NCBI GenBank assembly: GCA_004296885.1
Contig: SCVN01000002.1
Coordinates: 124,001 to 188,000, forward strand
Reading direction: 5' to 3'
Source: Nitrospirota bacterium
GTDB taxonomy: Bacteria; Nitrospirota; Nitrospiria; Nitrospirales; Nitrospiraceae
Length of the DNA: 64,000 nt
Shown here: positions 9,240-17,910 of the stretch, in pieces
How the letters are laid out: each line of letters starts with the position of its first letter
Numbering within the stretch: position 1 is the first letter of the stretch
Translations under genes and position numbers: made by a program
Notes under the pieces: model-generated
The model's database searches: none
The model's input: only the letters and a program-made list of their open reading frames with translations
What the model was told of the DNA's origin: nothing

Positions 9240-9997
9240 ACGCCTCTGCCGGCATGCTGGCCGTCATTCCTGCCAGGGGCGGATCGAAGGGGCTTCCGGG
9301 CAAGAACATCAGACCCTTTGCGGGGCTGCCGCTCATCGCCCATTCCGTGCTGTTGGCAAAGGCCTGTCCCGAAATCGCGCGCGCGATCATCTCCACGGAC
9401 GCGGAGGAGATTGCCGCTGTCGCCCAGCGTCACGGCGGAGAGGTTCCGTTCCTCCGCCCTGCCGAGCTGGCCAGGGACGACACTCCGCTCTGGGACGTCA
9501 TCAGGCATGCGCTCGCGACTGTCGAGTCACGGGAAGGGCTCCGCTATGACTACCTGGTGCTTCTTGATCCGACGACTCCCTGCCGGTTGCCCGAGCAGAT
9601 CGCCGAGGCGTATCGGCGTTTGGAGGCCAACCCGTCGGCTGACGGGATCGTCGGGGTGTCGAAACCGGATTTCAATCCGGTGTGGCACTCGGTGGTGGAG
9701 CGGGAGGGATGGATGACCGACCTGATTCCCAACGGCGGCAACTATGCCCGTCGCCAAGACGCGCCGACGGTCTGCCGGATCAACGGCACGCTGTACATCT
9801 GGCGGGCTGAATTCGTGCGACGTTCGGAGGCCGGCTGGCGTAACCACGGTCGGCACCTGATGTACGAGGTGGCAGACTTTGCCGCAATCTCGATCGATAC
9901 TCTCGAGGAATTCGAGCGGGCCGAACTGTTCGTGACGAGCGGGCGATTTCCTCTGCCCTGGCTCGGCAACCTGCATCCGGGATCATGCGTTCACTGA
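9236..9997 (+). CDS. neuA: CMP-nonulosonate cytidylyltransferase (acylneuraminate cytidylyltransferase)
   Basis: A 253-residue protein with the N-terminal CTP-binding signature IPARGGSKGLPGKN near residues 11-24, then LDPTTPCR near 110 and NGTLYIWR near 182. It activates a nine-carbon nonulosonic acid as the CMP-sugar. It could be LegF or PseF in function rather than NeuA proper. The legionaminic-type neighbours (NeuC-type hydrolysing epimerase, CBS-nucleotidyltransferase, LegB-like dehydratase) favour LegF. The GTG start overlaps the previous stop as GTGA, with GAGGAAAGGG upstream. A second, different cytidylyltransferase is encoded at 57547. Confidence 0.86.
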   Translation: MNASAGMLAVIPARGGSKGLPGKNIRPFAGLPLIAHSVLLAKACPEIARAIISTDAEEIAAVAQRHGGEVPFLRPAELARDDTPLWDVIRHALATVESREGLRYDYLVLLDPTTPCRLPEQIAEAYRRLEANPSADGIVGVSKPDFNPVWHSVVEREGWMTDLIPNGGNYARRQDAPTVCRINGTLYIWRAEFVRRSEAGWRNHGRHLMYEVADFAAISIDTLEEFERAELFVTSGRFPLPWLGNLHPGSCVH

Positions 9998-10791
9998 AAC
10001 AGATGATGGATCTGTCCGGGCGCCGGGCGCTTGTGACCGGCGGCGCCGGCCATATCGGCTTGGCCGTCTGCGAGGGATTGATCGAGTTGAATGCAAGGGT
10101 GGCGGTCTTGGACCTCGACAAGACAGCCTGTGAGCGGCGGGCCGACGAACTGGCCGGCCTTCGGCGGGACGCCGCGGTTCCCGTCGCCTGCGACCTCCGG
10201 GACGAGCAGGCCACCCGACAGGCGGTTCGGGATGTGATCCGAAACCTCGGAGGGGTGGATGTGCTCGTCCATGCCGCCGCCTATGTGGGCACTACCCAGG
10301 TGCCGGGTTGGGCGGTGCCGTTCGAGCAGCAGAGCGTGTCGGCCTGGGAGGCCGCCCTGCAGGTGAATCTGACGTCCGCTTTCATCATGGTCCAGGAGGC
10401 CCGGGAGGCTCTCCAGGCGTCCGGCAAAGGATCGGTGATTTTCTTCTCTTCGACCTACGGGATGGTCGGTCCGGACATGCGCCTCTATGAAGACACCTCC
10501 ATGGGGCGGCAACCGGCCGGCTATGCCGCCTCCAAGGGCGGCCTGCTGCAATTGACCCGGTACCTGGCGACCGTCCTGGCTCCCCGGATACGGGTCAATG
10601 CCATCACCCCGGGCGGGGTCCGTCGCGGCCAACCCGAGAATTTTCATCAACGCTACGTGGCCCGCACCCCGCTAAGCCGGATGGCGACTGAAGAAGATCT
10701 GAAGGGAGCGGCCGTGTACCTGGCAAGCGATCTCTCGGCCTACGTCACGGGCCAGAACCTTATCGTGGATGGAGGGTGGACCGCATGGTAA
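9985..10791 (+). CDS. Classical short-chain dehydrogenase/reductase (FabG-like)
   Basis: A 268-residue classical SDR. TGGAGHIG near residues 19-26 binds NAD(P), followed by a catalytic-Ser segment FSSTYGMVG, YAASKGG with the Tyr/Lys pair near 182-186, and a C-terminal NLIVDGGWTAW. It lies between the cytidylyltransferase and the synthase genes. In Campylobacter-type legionaminic clusters an SDR (PtmA) occupies a similar context, so a role in making or modifying the precursor or the CMP-sugar is plausible but unproven. The ATG overlaps the end of neuA by 13 bases. Its end overlaps the neuB start by 7 bases. Confidence 0.82.
   Translation: MRSLKQMMDLSGRRALVTGGAGHIGLAVCEGLIELNARVAVLDLDKTACERRADELAGLRRDAAVPVACDLRDEQATRQAVRDVIRNLGGVDVLVHAAAYVGTTQVPGWAVPFEQQSVSAWEAALQVNLTSAFIMVQEAREALQASGKGSVIFFSSTYGMVGPDMRLYEDTSMGRQPAGYAASKGGLLQLTRYLATVLAPRIRVNAITPGGVRRGQPENFHQRYVARTPLSRMATEEDLKGAAVYLASDLSAYVTGQNLIVDGGWTAW
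10771..10776 (+). promoter_or_regulatory. Ribosome binding site deciding the neuB start
   Basis: GGAGGG at 10771-10776, inside the end of the SDR gene, is eight bases upstream of ATG 10785. This supports that ATG over the in-frame GTG at 10776. Confidence 0.6.
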
Positions 10792-11837
10792 GGCCGGTAA
10801 TGGTGGCCGGTCGGCCGATCGGGACGGGACATCCATGCTTCGTGATTGCGGAGGCAGGCGTCAATCACAATGGCGACCTTCGCCTGGCCCGGCGGCTCAT
10901 TGACACGGCGGTTCAGGCCGGAGCCGACGCGGTCAAGTTCCAGGCGTACAAGGCTGAACGGCTTGTCACGGAGGCCGCGCCGAAGGCCGAATACCAGGTC
11001 CGGGCCACGGGTGGCGGGGAGTCCCAACTGGACATGCTGCGGCGGCTTGAGCTACATCCCGAGGCGCAATATGAGCTCAGGGACTATTGTCGCCAGAAGG
11101 GGATTCTATTTCTGTCGACGCCGTTTGACGAGGAAAGCGCGGACGTGCTGGAAAATGTCGCCGTCTCCGCCTTCAAGATCCCCTCCGGCGAGATCACGAA
11201 CCTCCCTTTCCTGGCGCACGTCGCCAAGAAAGGGCGGCCGATGATCCTTTCGACCGGCATGGCGACCTTGGGCGAAGTGGAAACCGCGCTTCGAGCCGTC
11301 GAATCAGCGGGGAATTGCGAGGTGATTCTTCTGCATTGCGTCAGCAACTATCCGGCCGATCCGGCGGACGTTAATCTGCGGGCCATTCCGACCATGATCC
11401 AGGCCTTCCATCTCCCGGTCGGCTACTCGGACCATACCTTGGGGATTGAGGTTCCGCTGGCGGCCGTGGCGCTGGGCGCCTGTGTCATAGAGAAACATTT
11501 CACATTGGACCGAGCCCTGCCGGGCCCCGACCAGCAGGCCTCCGCCGAGCCGGCGGAGCTGGCGGCCTTGGTGGCGGGGGTGCACAAGGTGGAAGCGGCG
11601 CTCGGGCACGGGCGGAAAGTGCCGGCCGCCAGCGAATCGGGCACGGCTACCGTGGCCCGTAAAAGCCTCGTGGCGGCCCGGTCTATCCGTGCGGGCATAA
11701 GCCTGACGGAGGACATGATCGCGATCAAGCGCCCGGGGACCGGATTGCCCCCTGTCCTGCGGGCCACCTTGGTCGGGCGGGTCGCGAAGCGGGACATCCC
11801 CGCCGACGCCATGCTTTCCCTGGAGATGCTGGCCTGA
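10785..11837 (+). CDS. neuB: Nonulosonic acid synthase (NeuB/LegI type)
   Basis: A 350-residue PEP-condensing synthase that joins a six-carbon N-acyl amino sugar and phosphoenolpyruvate to give a nine-carbon nonulosonate. The TIM-barrel motifs EAGVNHNGD, STPFDEESADVL, KIPSGEITNLPFL, LLHCVSNYPA, SDHTLG and IEKHFTLDRALPGPD are all present. The C-terminal SAF (antifreeze-like) domain starts near ARKSLVAARSI. The NeuC-type epimerase directly downstream means the substrate is probably produced by UDP (or GDP) hydrolysis and epimerisation. This fits legionaminic or sialic acid and not pseudaminic acid. The stop overlaps the next ATG by one base. Confidence 0.9.
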   Translation: MVRPVMVAGRPIGTGHPCFVIAEAGVNHNGDLRLARRLIDTAVQAGADAVKFQAYKAERLVTEAAPKAEYQVRATGGGESQLDMLRRLELHPEAQYELRDYCRQKGILFLSTPFDEESADVLENVAVSAFKIPSGEITNLPFLAHVAKKGRPMILSTGMATLGEVETALRAVESAGNCEVILLHCVSNYPADPADVNLRAIPTMIQAFHLPVGYSDHTLGIEVPLAAVALGACVIEKHFTLDRALPGPDQQASAEPAELAALVAGVHKVEAALGHGRKVPAASESGTATVARKSLVAARSIRAGISLTEDMIAIKRPGTGLPPVLRATLVGRVAKRDIPADAMLSLEMLA

Positions 11838-12997
11838 TGCTCGTCGGCGTCGTCACGGGCGGGCGTTCCGACTACGGGATCTACCGTCCGCTGTTGCGCG
11901 CCTTGGTGGACGATCCCTTCTTCACCCTCCGGCTTTATGTGACCGGCATGCATCTGTCCCGCGAGTTCGGGCATACGATCGACACGATCCAGGTGGAGGG
12001 GTTTTGCGTGGATGAACGCGTGGAAATGCTCCTGTCTTCCGACACACCGGAGGGCATCGCCAAATCCATGGGGCTCGGCACTCTGGGATTCGCGCAAGCC
12101 TATGCCCGCTGCCGTCCCGATCTGCTGATCGTCCTGGGCGACCGGTTCGAGATGCATGCGGCGGTGGTGGCGGCCGTGCCGTTCAAGATCCCGGTGGCCC
12201 ACATCCATGGGGGCGAGATCACCGAAGGCGCCATTGACGACGCCTTTCGGCATTCGATCACCAAGATGAGCCATTTGCACTTCGTCTCTGCCGAGGAATA
12301 TGCCCGGCGCATCCAGCAGATGGGAGAGGAGCCTTGGCGCATCACTGTCTGCGGCGCGCCCAGCCTTGATAACCTCCGGACCGTCAAGCTCCTGGACCGG
12401 ACGGAACTGGAGAAGCGACTGGGCTTGTCATTGGAGGTTGCGCCTCTGCTCGTCACGTATCATCCGGTCACGTTGGAATTCGAGCGGTCGGAGTGGCAGA
12501 TCAATGAGCTGCTGGCCGCGCTCGATGACGTGGAGCGGCCGATCCTTCTGACCATGCCCAATGCCGACACGTCCGGCCGGATCATCGGGCAAAAGCTCAG
12601 GGATTTTGCGGGAGCCCGGCCAGCCGTGCGCTGTGTGGACACCCTCGGCACGCAGGTCTACTTCAGTCTTATGGCCTGCGCGGCGGCGATGGTCGGGAAT
12701 TCCTCGAGCGGGATCATAGAAGCTCCTTCCTTTGGCCTGCCCGTCGTGAACATCGGCACCCGCCAGGCCGGGCGGGTGCGCGGGCGGAACGTCATCGATG
12801 TCGGGTATGCCAGGGCGGCCGTCGCGGAGGGAATCGCCAGGGCCCTGAAGCCGGCTTTTCGGGAGTCCCTGAAAGGCGTTCCCAATCCCTACGGGGATGG
12901 CCGGGCTGCGAGCATGATCACGGAGAGACTGAAGGCGGTCGCAGTGGACGAGCGCCTTGTGGTCAAGAAGTTCGAAGCCTCAGTCGGGTCTCCCTGA
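11837..12997 (+). CDS. neuC: Hydrolysing UDP-sugar 2-epimerase (NeuC/LegG type)
   Basis: A 386-residue enzyme of the UDP-GlcNAc 2-epimerase superfamily, hydrolysing branch, which releases UDP and the 2-epimer sugar for the synthase. Motifs: GGRSDYGIYRPLL at the N-terminus, GDRFEMHAA near 97, HIHGGEITEGAIDD near 120, the C-terminal GNSSSGIIEAPSFGLPVVN, and RQAGR. These are characteristic of NeuC/LegG and distinct from WecB. In this setting LegG activity (making the 2,4-diacetamido-2,4,6-trideoxymannose substrate) is the likelier role. It overlaps neuB by one base. Confidence 0.88.
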   Translation: MLVGVVTGGRSDYGIYRPLLRALVDDPFFTLRLYVTGMHLSREFGHTIDTIQVEGFCVDERVEMLLSSDTPEGIAKSMGLGTLGFAQAYARCRPDLLIVLGDRFEMHAAVVAAVPFKIPVAHIHGGEITEGAIDDAFRHSITKMSHLHFVSAEEYARRIQQMGEEPWRITVCGAPSLDNLRTVKLLDRTELEKRLGLSLEVAPLLVTYHPVTLEFERSEWQINELLAALDDVERPILLTMPNADTSGRIIGQKLRDFAGARPAVRCVDTLGTQVYFSLMACAAAMVGNSSSGIIEAPSFGLPVVNIGTRQAGRVRGRNVIDVGYARAAVAEGIARALKPAFRESLKGVPNPYGDGRAASMITERLKAVAVDERLVVKKFEASVGSP

Positions 12998-13011
12998 GGC
13001 CGGGTCACGCA

Positions 13012-13881
13012 ATGGAAAACGTCCGCATCATCGCCAGGCTGGATATCAAGGGGCCCAACCTGGTCAAGGGGATCCACCTGGAAGGGCTTCGCGTCCTTGG
13101 GAAGCCGGAGCGCTTCGCCCGCCTGTACTACGAACAAGGCGCCGACGAGCTGCTCTACATGGATCTTGTGGCCAGTCTCTATCAGCGAAACAGCCTGCTG
13201 GACATCGTCAGCAGAACCTCCAAAGAAATCTTCATCCCCCTCACCGTCGGAGGAGGGATCCGGACCCTGGACGATATCCGGGACGTCTTGCGCGCGGGGG
13301 CGGACAAGGTGTCGCTCAATACGGCGGTCATCAGCCGTCCGGAGCTCATCCGTCAAGCCTCGCGCTGCTTCGGGTCCTCGACCATTGTCGTGTCAATCGA
13401 AGCTATCCGGAAACCGGACGGAACCTATGAGGCGTTTACCGACAATGGGCGCGAGGCCACCGGTGTAAATGCTTGCGAGTGGGCTATTCGGGCCGCCGAA
13501 CTCGGCGCGGGAGAGCTTGTGGTCACCTCCATCGACCGCGAGGGTACAGGGAAAGGATTTGATCTGGAGCTCACGAGCAAGATTGCGCGGGCGGTCTCCG
13601 TCCCAGTCATCGCTTGCGGTGGTGCTGGAGCCCTCGATCATGTGTGCGAGGTTGTCCTGCAGAGCCGCGCGGACGCCGTCTGCCTGGCCTCGATGCTCCA
13701 CTACAATCTGGTGGACCGGGCGCTCATCGGCGACTTTTCGGCGGAAGGCAACATCGAATACCTGAAAAGCGGCCGGTCCTTCTCGAAGGTGCGCGGGGCG
13801 AGCCTGCCGGAGATCAAGGCGCACCTGGCTGGCCATGGGATTCCATGCCGTCCGGCCCCCGATGCCGTCCTCCATGTCTGA
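13012..13881 (+). CDS. hisF: HisF-like cyclase subunit of a sugar amidotransferase system
   Basis: A 289-residue TIM-barrel protein homologous to the imidazole glycerol-phosphate synthase cyclase subunit. The N-terminal catalytic Asp is kept in RLDIKGPNLVKG, along with VGGGIRTLDD, TSIDREGTGKGFD and ACGGAGALDH. The residue equivalent to the second catalytic acid of HisF (Asp130 in the Thermotoga enzyme, usually in AID) is Glu here (VSIEA). With HisH and the N-acetyl sugar amidotransferase directly downstream, this is the sugar-amidination (WbpG/PseA partner) version. The histidine pathway is unlikely: no other his genes are nearby. It likely channels ammonia. The ribosome binding site is weak. 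Confidence 0.85.
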   Translation: MENVRIIARLDIKGPNLVKGIHLEGLRVLGKPERFARLYYEQGADELLYMDLVASLYQRNSLLDIVSRTSKEIFIPLTVGGGIRTLDDIRDVLRAGADKVSLNTAVISRPELIRQASRCFGSSTIVVSIEAIRKPDGTYEAFTDNGREATGVNACEWAIRAAELGAGELVVTSIDREGTGKGFDLELTSKIARAVSVPVIACGGAGALDHVCEVVLQSRADAVCLASMLHYNLVDRALIGDFSAEGNIEYLKSGRSFSKVRGASLPEIKAHLAGHGIPCRPAPDAVLHV

Positions 13882-14572
13882 GCCTCGACCGAATACCGTG
13901 GCCATCGTGGACTACGGCCGCGGCAACCTGTTCAGCGTCAAGCACGCCTGTGAGCGGGCCGGCCTGGTTGCGGACATCACGAGCCGCCCGGCCGAGATCC
14001 TCGCGGCCGACGCCGTTGTGCTGCCCGGGGTCGGCGCCTTCGGGGATGCGATGGCCACGCTGTCGACGCTGGACCTCGTGAGTTGTCTGAAGGATGTCGC
14101 CGCTTCGGGCAAGATCCTGTTCGGCGTCTGCCTGGGCATGCAACTGCTGATGACCGAAAGCCGTGAATTCGGCCGGCATAGGGGGCTCGGGCTGATCGAT
14201 GGGGAGGTCGTCCAGCTGCCGGACGTGGACGCGGGCGGCGAGCCGGTCAAGGTCCCGCAGGTGGGGTGGAACCGGATCGGCTCGCCGGACCCGGCGCGGT
14301 CCGCGTCGCGATGGACCGGCACGCCGCTCGAAGGACTGACGGAAGGGGAATATATGTATTTTGTGCATTCCTTCTACTGCCGGCCCTTCGATCCGGGCGT
14401 CGTGCTCTCGACGACGCGCTACGGCGGGGCGGAATTCTGCTCGACGCTCCGATCCGGGAACATCTTTGCTTGCCAGTTCCATCCGGAGCGTAGTAGTTTT
14501 CAGGGCATTCGCATCTATCGAAATCTATCCACACTAATCACGCGATTCACGAGGGAGGCACAGGGTGTCTAG
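13874..14572 (+). CDS. hisH: HisH-like glutamine amidotransferase subunit
   Basis: Class I glutamine amidotransferase of about 232 residues that releases ammonia from glutamine. The nucleophile elbow GVCLGMQLL holds the catalytic Cys, and the His-Glu pair is in FACQFHPERSS near the C-terminus, so the triad is complete. YGRGNLFSVKHA near the start is typical of HisH. The ATG at 13874 overlaps the HisF stop by 8 bases; an in-frame start at 13835 is possible but gives a non-conserved extension. Together with HisF and the adjacent PP-loop enzyme it forms the known LPS amidination trio, which converts an N-acetyl to an acetamidino group. Confidence 0.86.
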   Translation: MSEPRPNTVAIVDYGRGNLFSVKHACERAGLVADITSRPAEILAADAVVLPGVGAFGDAMATLSTLDLVSCLKDVAASGKILFGVCLGMQLLMTESREFGRHRGLGLIDGEVVQLPDVDAGGEPVKVPQVGWNRIGSPDPARSASRWTGTPLEGLTEGEYMYFVHSFYCRPFDPGVVLSTTRYGGAEFCSTLRSGNIFACQFHPERSSFQGIRIYRNLSTLITRFTREAQGV

Positions 14573-15785
14573 TAACCTGGAAGCCAAATATGGGCTGCCT
14601 GAAACGGTCGTTTTTTGCAAGCGGTGCGTGATGTCGAACCAACGCCCGTCCTCGTCCATCGAGTTCAAGCATGGCAAGGACCGCCGGCATGCGACGTTGC
14701 AGTTCAATGAGGACGGTGTGTGCGATGCGTGCAAGGTGGCCGAGAAGAAGGACGCGATCGACTGGGAGCAGCGCGAAAGCGAGCTCCTGGAGCTGCTGGA
14801 CAAGCATCGCCGCAAAGACGGCTACTATGACTGCGTGGTGCCTGGCAGCGGAGGCAAGGACAGCGCCTATGCCGCCCATGTTCTTAAGTACAAGTATGGA
14901 ATGCATCCGTTGACCATCACCTGGCCGCCCATTCTCTATACGGACGTCGGCTTGAAGAACTTCCGAAGCTGGATCGAGATTGGCGGGTTCGACAATGTGA
15001 CCTTCAAGCCCAATGGTCGCGCCCAGCGGCTGCTGACGCGGCTCGCAATCGAGAACCTGTTACACCCCTTTCAAACTTTCATCCTCGGACAGAAGAATCT
15101 GGCTCCCAAGATCGCCGCCAAATACAAGGTGCCCCTCATTTTTTTCGGCGAACATGAAGCGGAATACGGAAATCCCATCGCGGAGACTTCCAGTTCACTC
15201 CGCGACAAATCCTATTTTGTCATGCAGGACCTCTCGGAGGTGCAGCTGGGAGGGGTCTCGATACGCGAGCTTCAGGATCGGTACGGGCTATCGCTTAACG
15301 AGATCATGCCGTATCTTCCGGCTGACTATAAGGAGCTGGAACAGTCGCAGATCGAGGTGCGGTATCTCGGCTATTATCTCAAGTGGACGCCCCAGGAGTG
15401 CTACTACTATGCGGTGGAGCATACCGGTTTCGAGGCGAATCCGGTCCGGACGGAAGGCACGTACAGCAAATACAACAGCCTCGATGACAAGATCGACGGA
15501 TTCCATTACTACACGACGTTTATCAAGTTCGGACTCGGACGGGCCACGTACGACGCTTCCCAGGAGATCAGGAACAAGCATTTGACCAGGGAAGAAGGGG
15601 TGGCCTTGGTGCGGCGGTTTGACGGTGAGTTTCCGGAGCGCTATTTCCAGGAAGTGATGGAATATATCGGGATGAAACCCGAGCGATTTCTGGAACTCTG
15701 CGACCAATTCCGGTCCCCTCATCTCTGGGCCAAGGAGGGAGGACAGTGGCGGCTGCGGCACCCGGTCCATGGTGAACCCGCATGA
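14565..15785 (+). CDS. N-acetyl sugar amidotransferase (WbpG/PseA-like PP-loop enzyme)
   Basis: A 406-residue PP-loop ATP pyrophosphatase. A zinc-type Cys pair FCKRCVMS near residue 18 and CDAC are at the N-terminus, and the PP-loop PGSGGKDSAYAAH is near 90-102. It would adenylate the N-acetyl amide of a nonulosonate or amino sugar and replace the oxygen with HisF/HisH-derived ammonia, giving an acetamidino group as in legionaminic or pseudaminic derivatives. The GTG start, with GGGAGG upstream, overlaps the HisH stop by 8 bases. Its stop overlaps an upstream candidate start (ATG 15782) of the next gene. The exact acceptor position is not readable. Confidence 0.85.
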   Translation: MSSNLEAKYGLPETVVFCKRCVMSNQRPSSSIEFKHGKDRRHATLQFNEDGVCDACKVAEKKDAIDWEQRESELLELLDKHRRKDGYYDCVVPGSGGKDSAYAAHVLKYKYGMHPLTITWPPILYTDVGLKNFRSWIEIGGFDNVTFKPNGRAQRLLTRLAIENLLHPFQTFILGQKNLAPKIAAKYKVPLIFFGEHEAEYGNPIAETSSSLRDKSYFVMQDLSEVQLGGVSIRELQDRYGLSLNEIMPYLPADYKELEQSQIEVRYLGYYLKWTPQECYYYAVEHTGFEANPVRTEGTYSKYNSLDDKIDGFHYYTTFIKFGLGRATYDASQEIRNKHLTREEGVALVRRFDGEFPERYFQEVMEYIGMKPERFLELCDQFRSPHLWAKEGGQWRLRHPVHGEPA

Positions 15786-15800
15786 CCGAGGCTCATCACC

Positions 15801-15806
15801 AAGGAG
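15801..15806 (+). promoter_or_regulatory. Ribosome binding site for the CBS-nucleotidyltransferase
   Basis: AAGGAG at 15801-15806 is eight bases before ATG 15815. The competing ATG at 15782, which overlaps the previous stop as ATGA, lacks a comparable site. Confidence 0.5.
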
Positions 15807-15814
15807 CTGTGACC

Positions 15815-16891
15815 ATGGTCTCCGACATCACCGAGTACTGCGTTTCACCGGCCAGCACCATCCGGCAAGTTATTGCCTGCATCGAACGAAACAGCGGCGG
15901 CACCGCGCTGGTCGTGGGTCCGGAGGGGAGGCTCCTGGACGTCATCACGGACGGCGACGTGCGCCGGGCCATTCTTGCGGGGTTGTCGCTGGACGAATCC
16001 ATCAGCGTCTTGCGAAGCCGACGGGCGCATTCCGCCTATCCCGAACCCGTGACCGCCTTGATCGGCACGGAGCCCGAGGAGTTGCTGCGTCTGATGCAGG
16101 AGCGGGCTGTGCGGCAGATCCCCCTCGTGGATGAAAGCCGCCGGGTCACGAAACTGGTCTTCCTGCGGGACCTGCTCCCCGATGAGACCTGGCCGCTTCA
16201 GGCCGTGGTGATGGCGGGGGGGTTCGGCAACCGCATGCGTCCGCTCACCGAGAAGATGCCCAAGCCCATGCTGCCGGTCAGCGACAAGCCGCTGCTGGAG
16301 CTGATCCTGCAGCAGCTCCGCGAGGCCGGGGTCCGGCGCGTGAACGTCACGACGCATTACAAGAGCGAGGTGATTGCCAATCACTTCGGCGATGGACGCA
16401 ACTTCGGCGTGGAAATCAATTACATCCAGGAGGATCAGCCGCTGGGCACGGCCGGGGCGTTGAACTTCGTGGACAAGTCCGAAGGACCGCTGTTGATCAT
16501 GAACGGCGATATCATCACCCAGGTGGATTTTCGGGCCATGGTGGACTTCCACAGGGACAACCGGGCGGATATGACGGTCGGAGTCCGGCTGTATGAGCTC
16601 AGCGTGCCCTACGGAGTCATGGAAACGGAGGGCATCGACATCACGGGAATTTCAGAAAAGCCGGTGTTGAAGCATTTCATCAACGCCGGAATCTACCTGC
16701 TCGATCAATCCATGCGTCGGTACATTCCGACGGGGCAGCCGTTTGACATGCCCGATCTGATCAAGGGGCTCATCGCGGAAGGGCACCGGGTGGTGAGTTT
16801 TCCGATCCATGAATATTGGCTCGATATCGGCCATCACGCGGATTACGAGAAGGCGCTGGCCGATGCCAAGGAAGGCAAGATCGCGTCGTGA
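15815..16891 (+). CDS. ptmE: CBS-domain nucleotidyltransferase (PtmE-like sugar-1-phosphate guanylyltransferase)
   Basis: Two-part protein of about 358 residues. Residues 1-120 form a CBS pair (TIRQ, then TDGDVRRAIL, then IPLVDESRRV). From about residue 130 a nucleotidyltransferase domain follows (VVMAGGFGNRMRPLTEKMPKPMLPV, GTAGALNF, MNGDI, EYWLDIGH). The same architecture is known in Campylobacter PtmE, which makes GDP-GlcN for the legionaminic pathway, and in related proteins. The CBS pair probably binds a nucleotide or product and regulates activity. Its closest relative in this window is the CBS pair fused to an aminotransferase at 48488. ATG 15782 is an alternative start. The end overlaps the next GTG (GTGA). 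Confidence 0.82.
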   Translation: MVSDITEYCVSPASTIRQVIACIERNSGGTALVVGPEGRLLDVITDGDVRRAILAGLSLDESISVLRSRRAHSAYPEPVTALIGTEPEELLRLMQERAVRQIPLVDESRRVTKLVFLRDLLPDETWPLQAVVMAGGFGNRMRPLTEKMPKPMLPVSDKPLLELILQQLREAGVRRVNVTTHYKSEVIANHFGDGRNFGVEINYIQEDQPLGTAGALNFVDKSEGPLLIMNGDIITQVDFRAMVDFHRDNRADMTVGVRLYELSVPYGVMETEGIDITGISEKPVLKHFINAGIYLLDQSMRRYIPTGQPFDMPDLIKGLIAEGHRVVSFPIHEYWLDIGHHADYEKALADAKEGKIAS

Positions 16892-17871
16892 ACTGGTCGG
16901 GCAAGAAAGTGCTCGTCACGGGAGCCGGCGGGTTCATCGGCAGCCATTTGGCGGAAGGGCTCGTCGAACGGGGAGCGCAGTGCCGCGCGTTTGTCCGCTA
17001 CAATTCTGCGGGGAGCCACGGATGGCTGGACGGTTCCCCCATCAAGAGCGAGATCAAGGTGTTCGCGGGGGACATCGGCGACCGGGATGGCGTCGTCCAG
17101 GCGATGCGCGGGGTGGACATCGTGTTTCACCTGGCGGCTTTGATCGGGATTCCCTATTCCTATGCGGCGCCGGCCGCCTACGTCCGCACCAACATTGAAG
17201 GCACCCTCAATGTCCTGCAGGCGGCCCGCGAGCTGGGCCTGGAGCGGGTCATCCACACGTCCACAAGCGAAGTCTACGGAACCGCCCGCTATGTGCCGAT
17301 CGACGAAGAGCATCCGCTGCAAGGGCAATCGCCGTATTCGGCCTCCAAGATCGGCGCGGATCAATTGGCGCTGTCTTTCGCGCGCTCGTTCGACCTGCCC
17401 GTCGTGGTCGTGCGGCCGTTCAACACTTACGGGCCCCGCCAATCGGCCCGCGCGGTGATCCCGACGATCATCGCCCAGTGCCTGGCCGGCGGTGCGGTCA
17501 AACTGGGCAGCCTGACCCCCACGCGCGACCTGAACTTCGTGGTGGACACCGTGGAGGGGTTCTGCCTGGCGGCCGGGCCGTCCGCGGCGATCGGCCGGGT
17601 GATCAATCTCGGCAGCGGCAAGGAGATATCGATCGGAGACTTGGCTCGCAAAATAGCCGATCTCATGCAGGTGGGGCTCGACGTTGAATTTGAAACGGAG
17701 CGCGCCCGCCCGCGCAACAGCGAGGTTGAGCGGCTCTGCGCCGCCAATCAGCGCGCGCGCGAGCTGTTAGGCTGGGCTCCCCGGCACACGCTCGAAGTCG
17801 GTCTGACACGGACGATCGAATGGATGCAGGTACACCGTGACTGCTACCGTCCCAATGTCTATGCAGTGTGA
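16888..17871 (+). CDS. legB: Nucleotide-sugar 4,6-dehydratase (LegB-like extended SDR)
   Basis: Extended SDR of about 327 residues. TGAGGFIGSHLAEGL spans residues 11-25, followed by FHLAALIGIPYSY, STSEVYGTA near 127, YSASKIGADQLA near 150 and RPFNTYGPRQSARA. This pattern (STSEVYGTA, then PYSASKIGAD, then PFNTYGPRQSARA) resembles the family of 4,6-dehydratases in legionaminic clusters. Those give the 4-keto-6-deoxy intermediate that an aminotransferase (LegC) then aminates. No LegC gene lies next to it here. GTG 16888 overlaps the previous stop; the frame is open upstream to 16816. Substrate (GDP- or UDP-HexNAc) is inferred from the PtmE-like neighbour. Confidence 0.78.
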   Translation: MNWSGKKVLVTGAGGFIGSHLAEGLVERGAQCRAFVRYNSAGSHGWLDGSPIKSEIKVFAGDIGDRDGVVQAMRGVDIVFHLAALIGIPYSYAAPAAYVRTNIEGTLNVLQAARELGLERVIHTSTSEVYGTARYVPIDEEHPLQGQSPYSASKIGADQLALSFARSFDLPVVVVRPFNTYGPRQSARAVIPTIIAQCLAGGAVKLGSLTPTRDLNFVVDTVEGFCLAAGPSAAIGRVINLGSGKEISIGDLARKIADLMQVGLDVEFETERARPRNSEVERLCAANQRARELLGWAPRHTLEVGLTRTIEWMQVHRDCYRPNVYAV

Positions 17872-17910
17872 CCGTTGGGGACAGAGTGCCCCAAAGCCGG
17901 GTAGGGGGCG

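Noticed and set aside
13012-14572. HisF and HisH as histidine biosynthesis genes
   Set aside because: No other his genes are present, and the N-acetyl sugar amidotransferase directly follows, the known arrangement for sugar amidination. The HisF catalytic Asp is also substituted.
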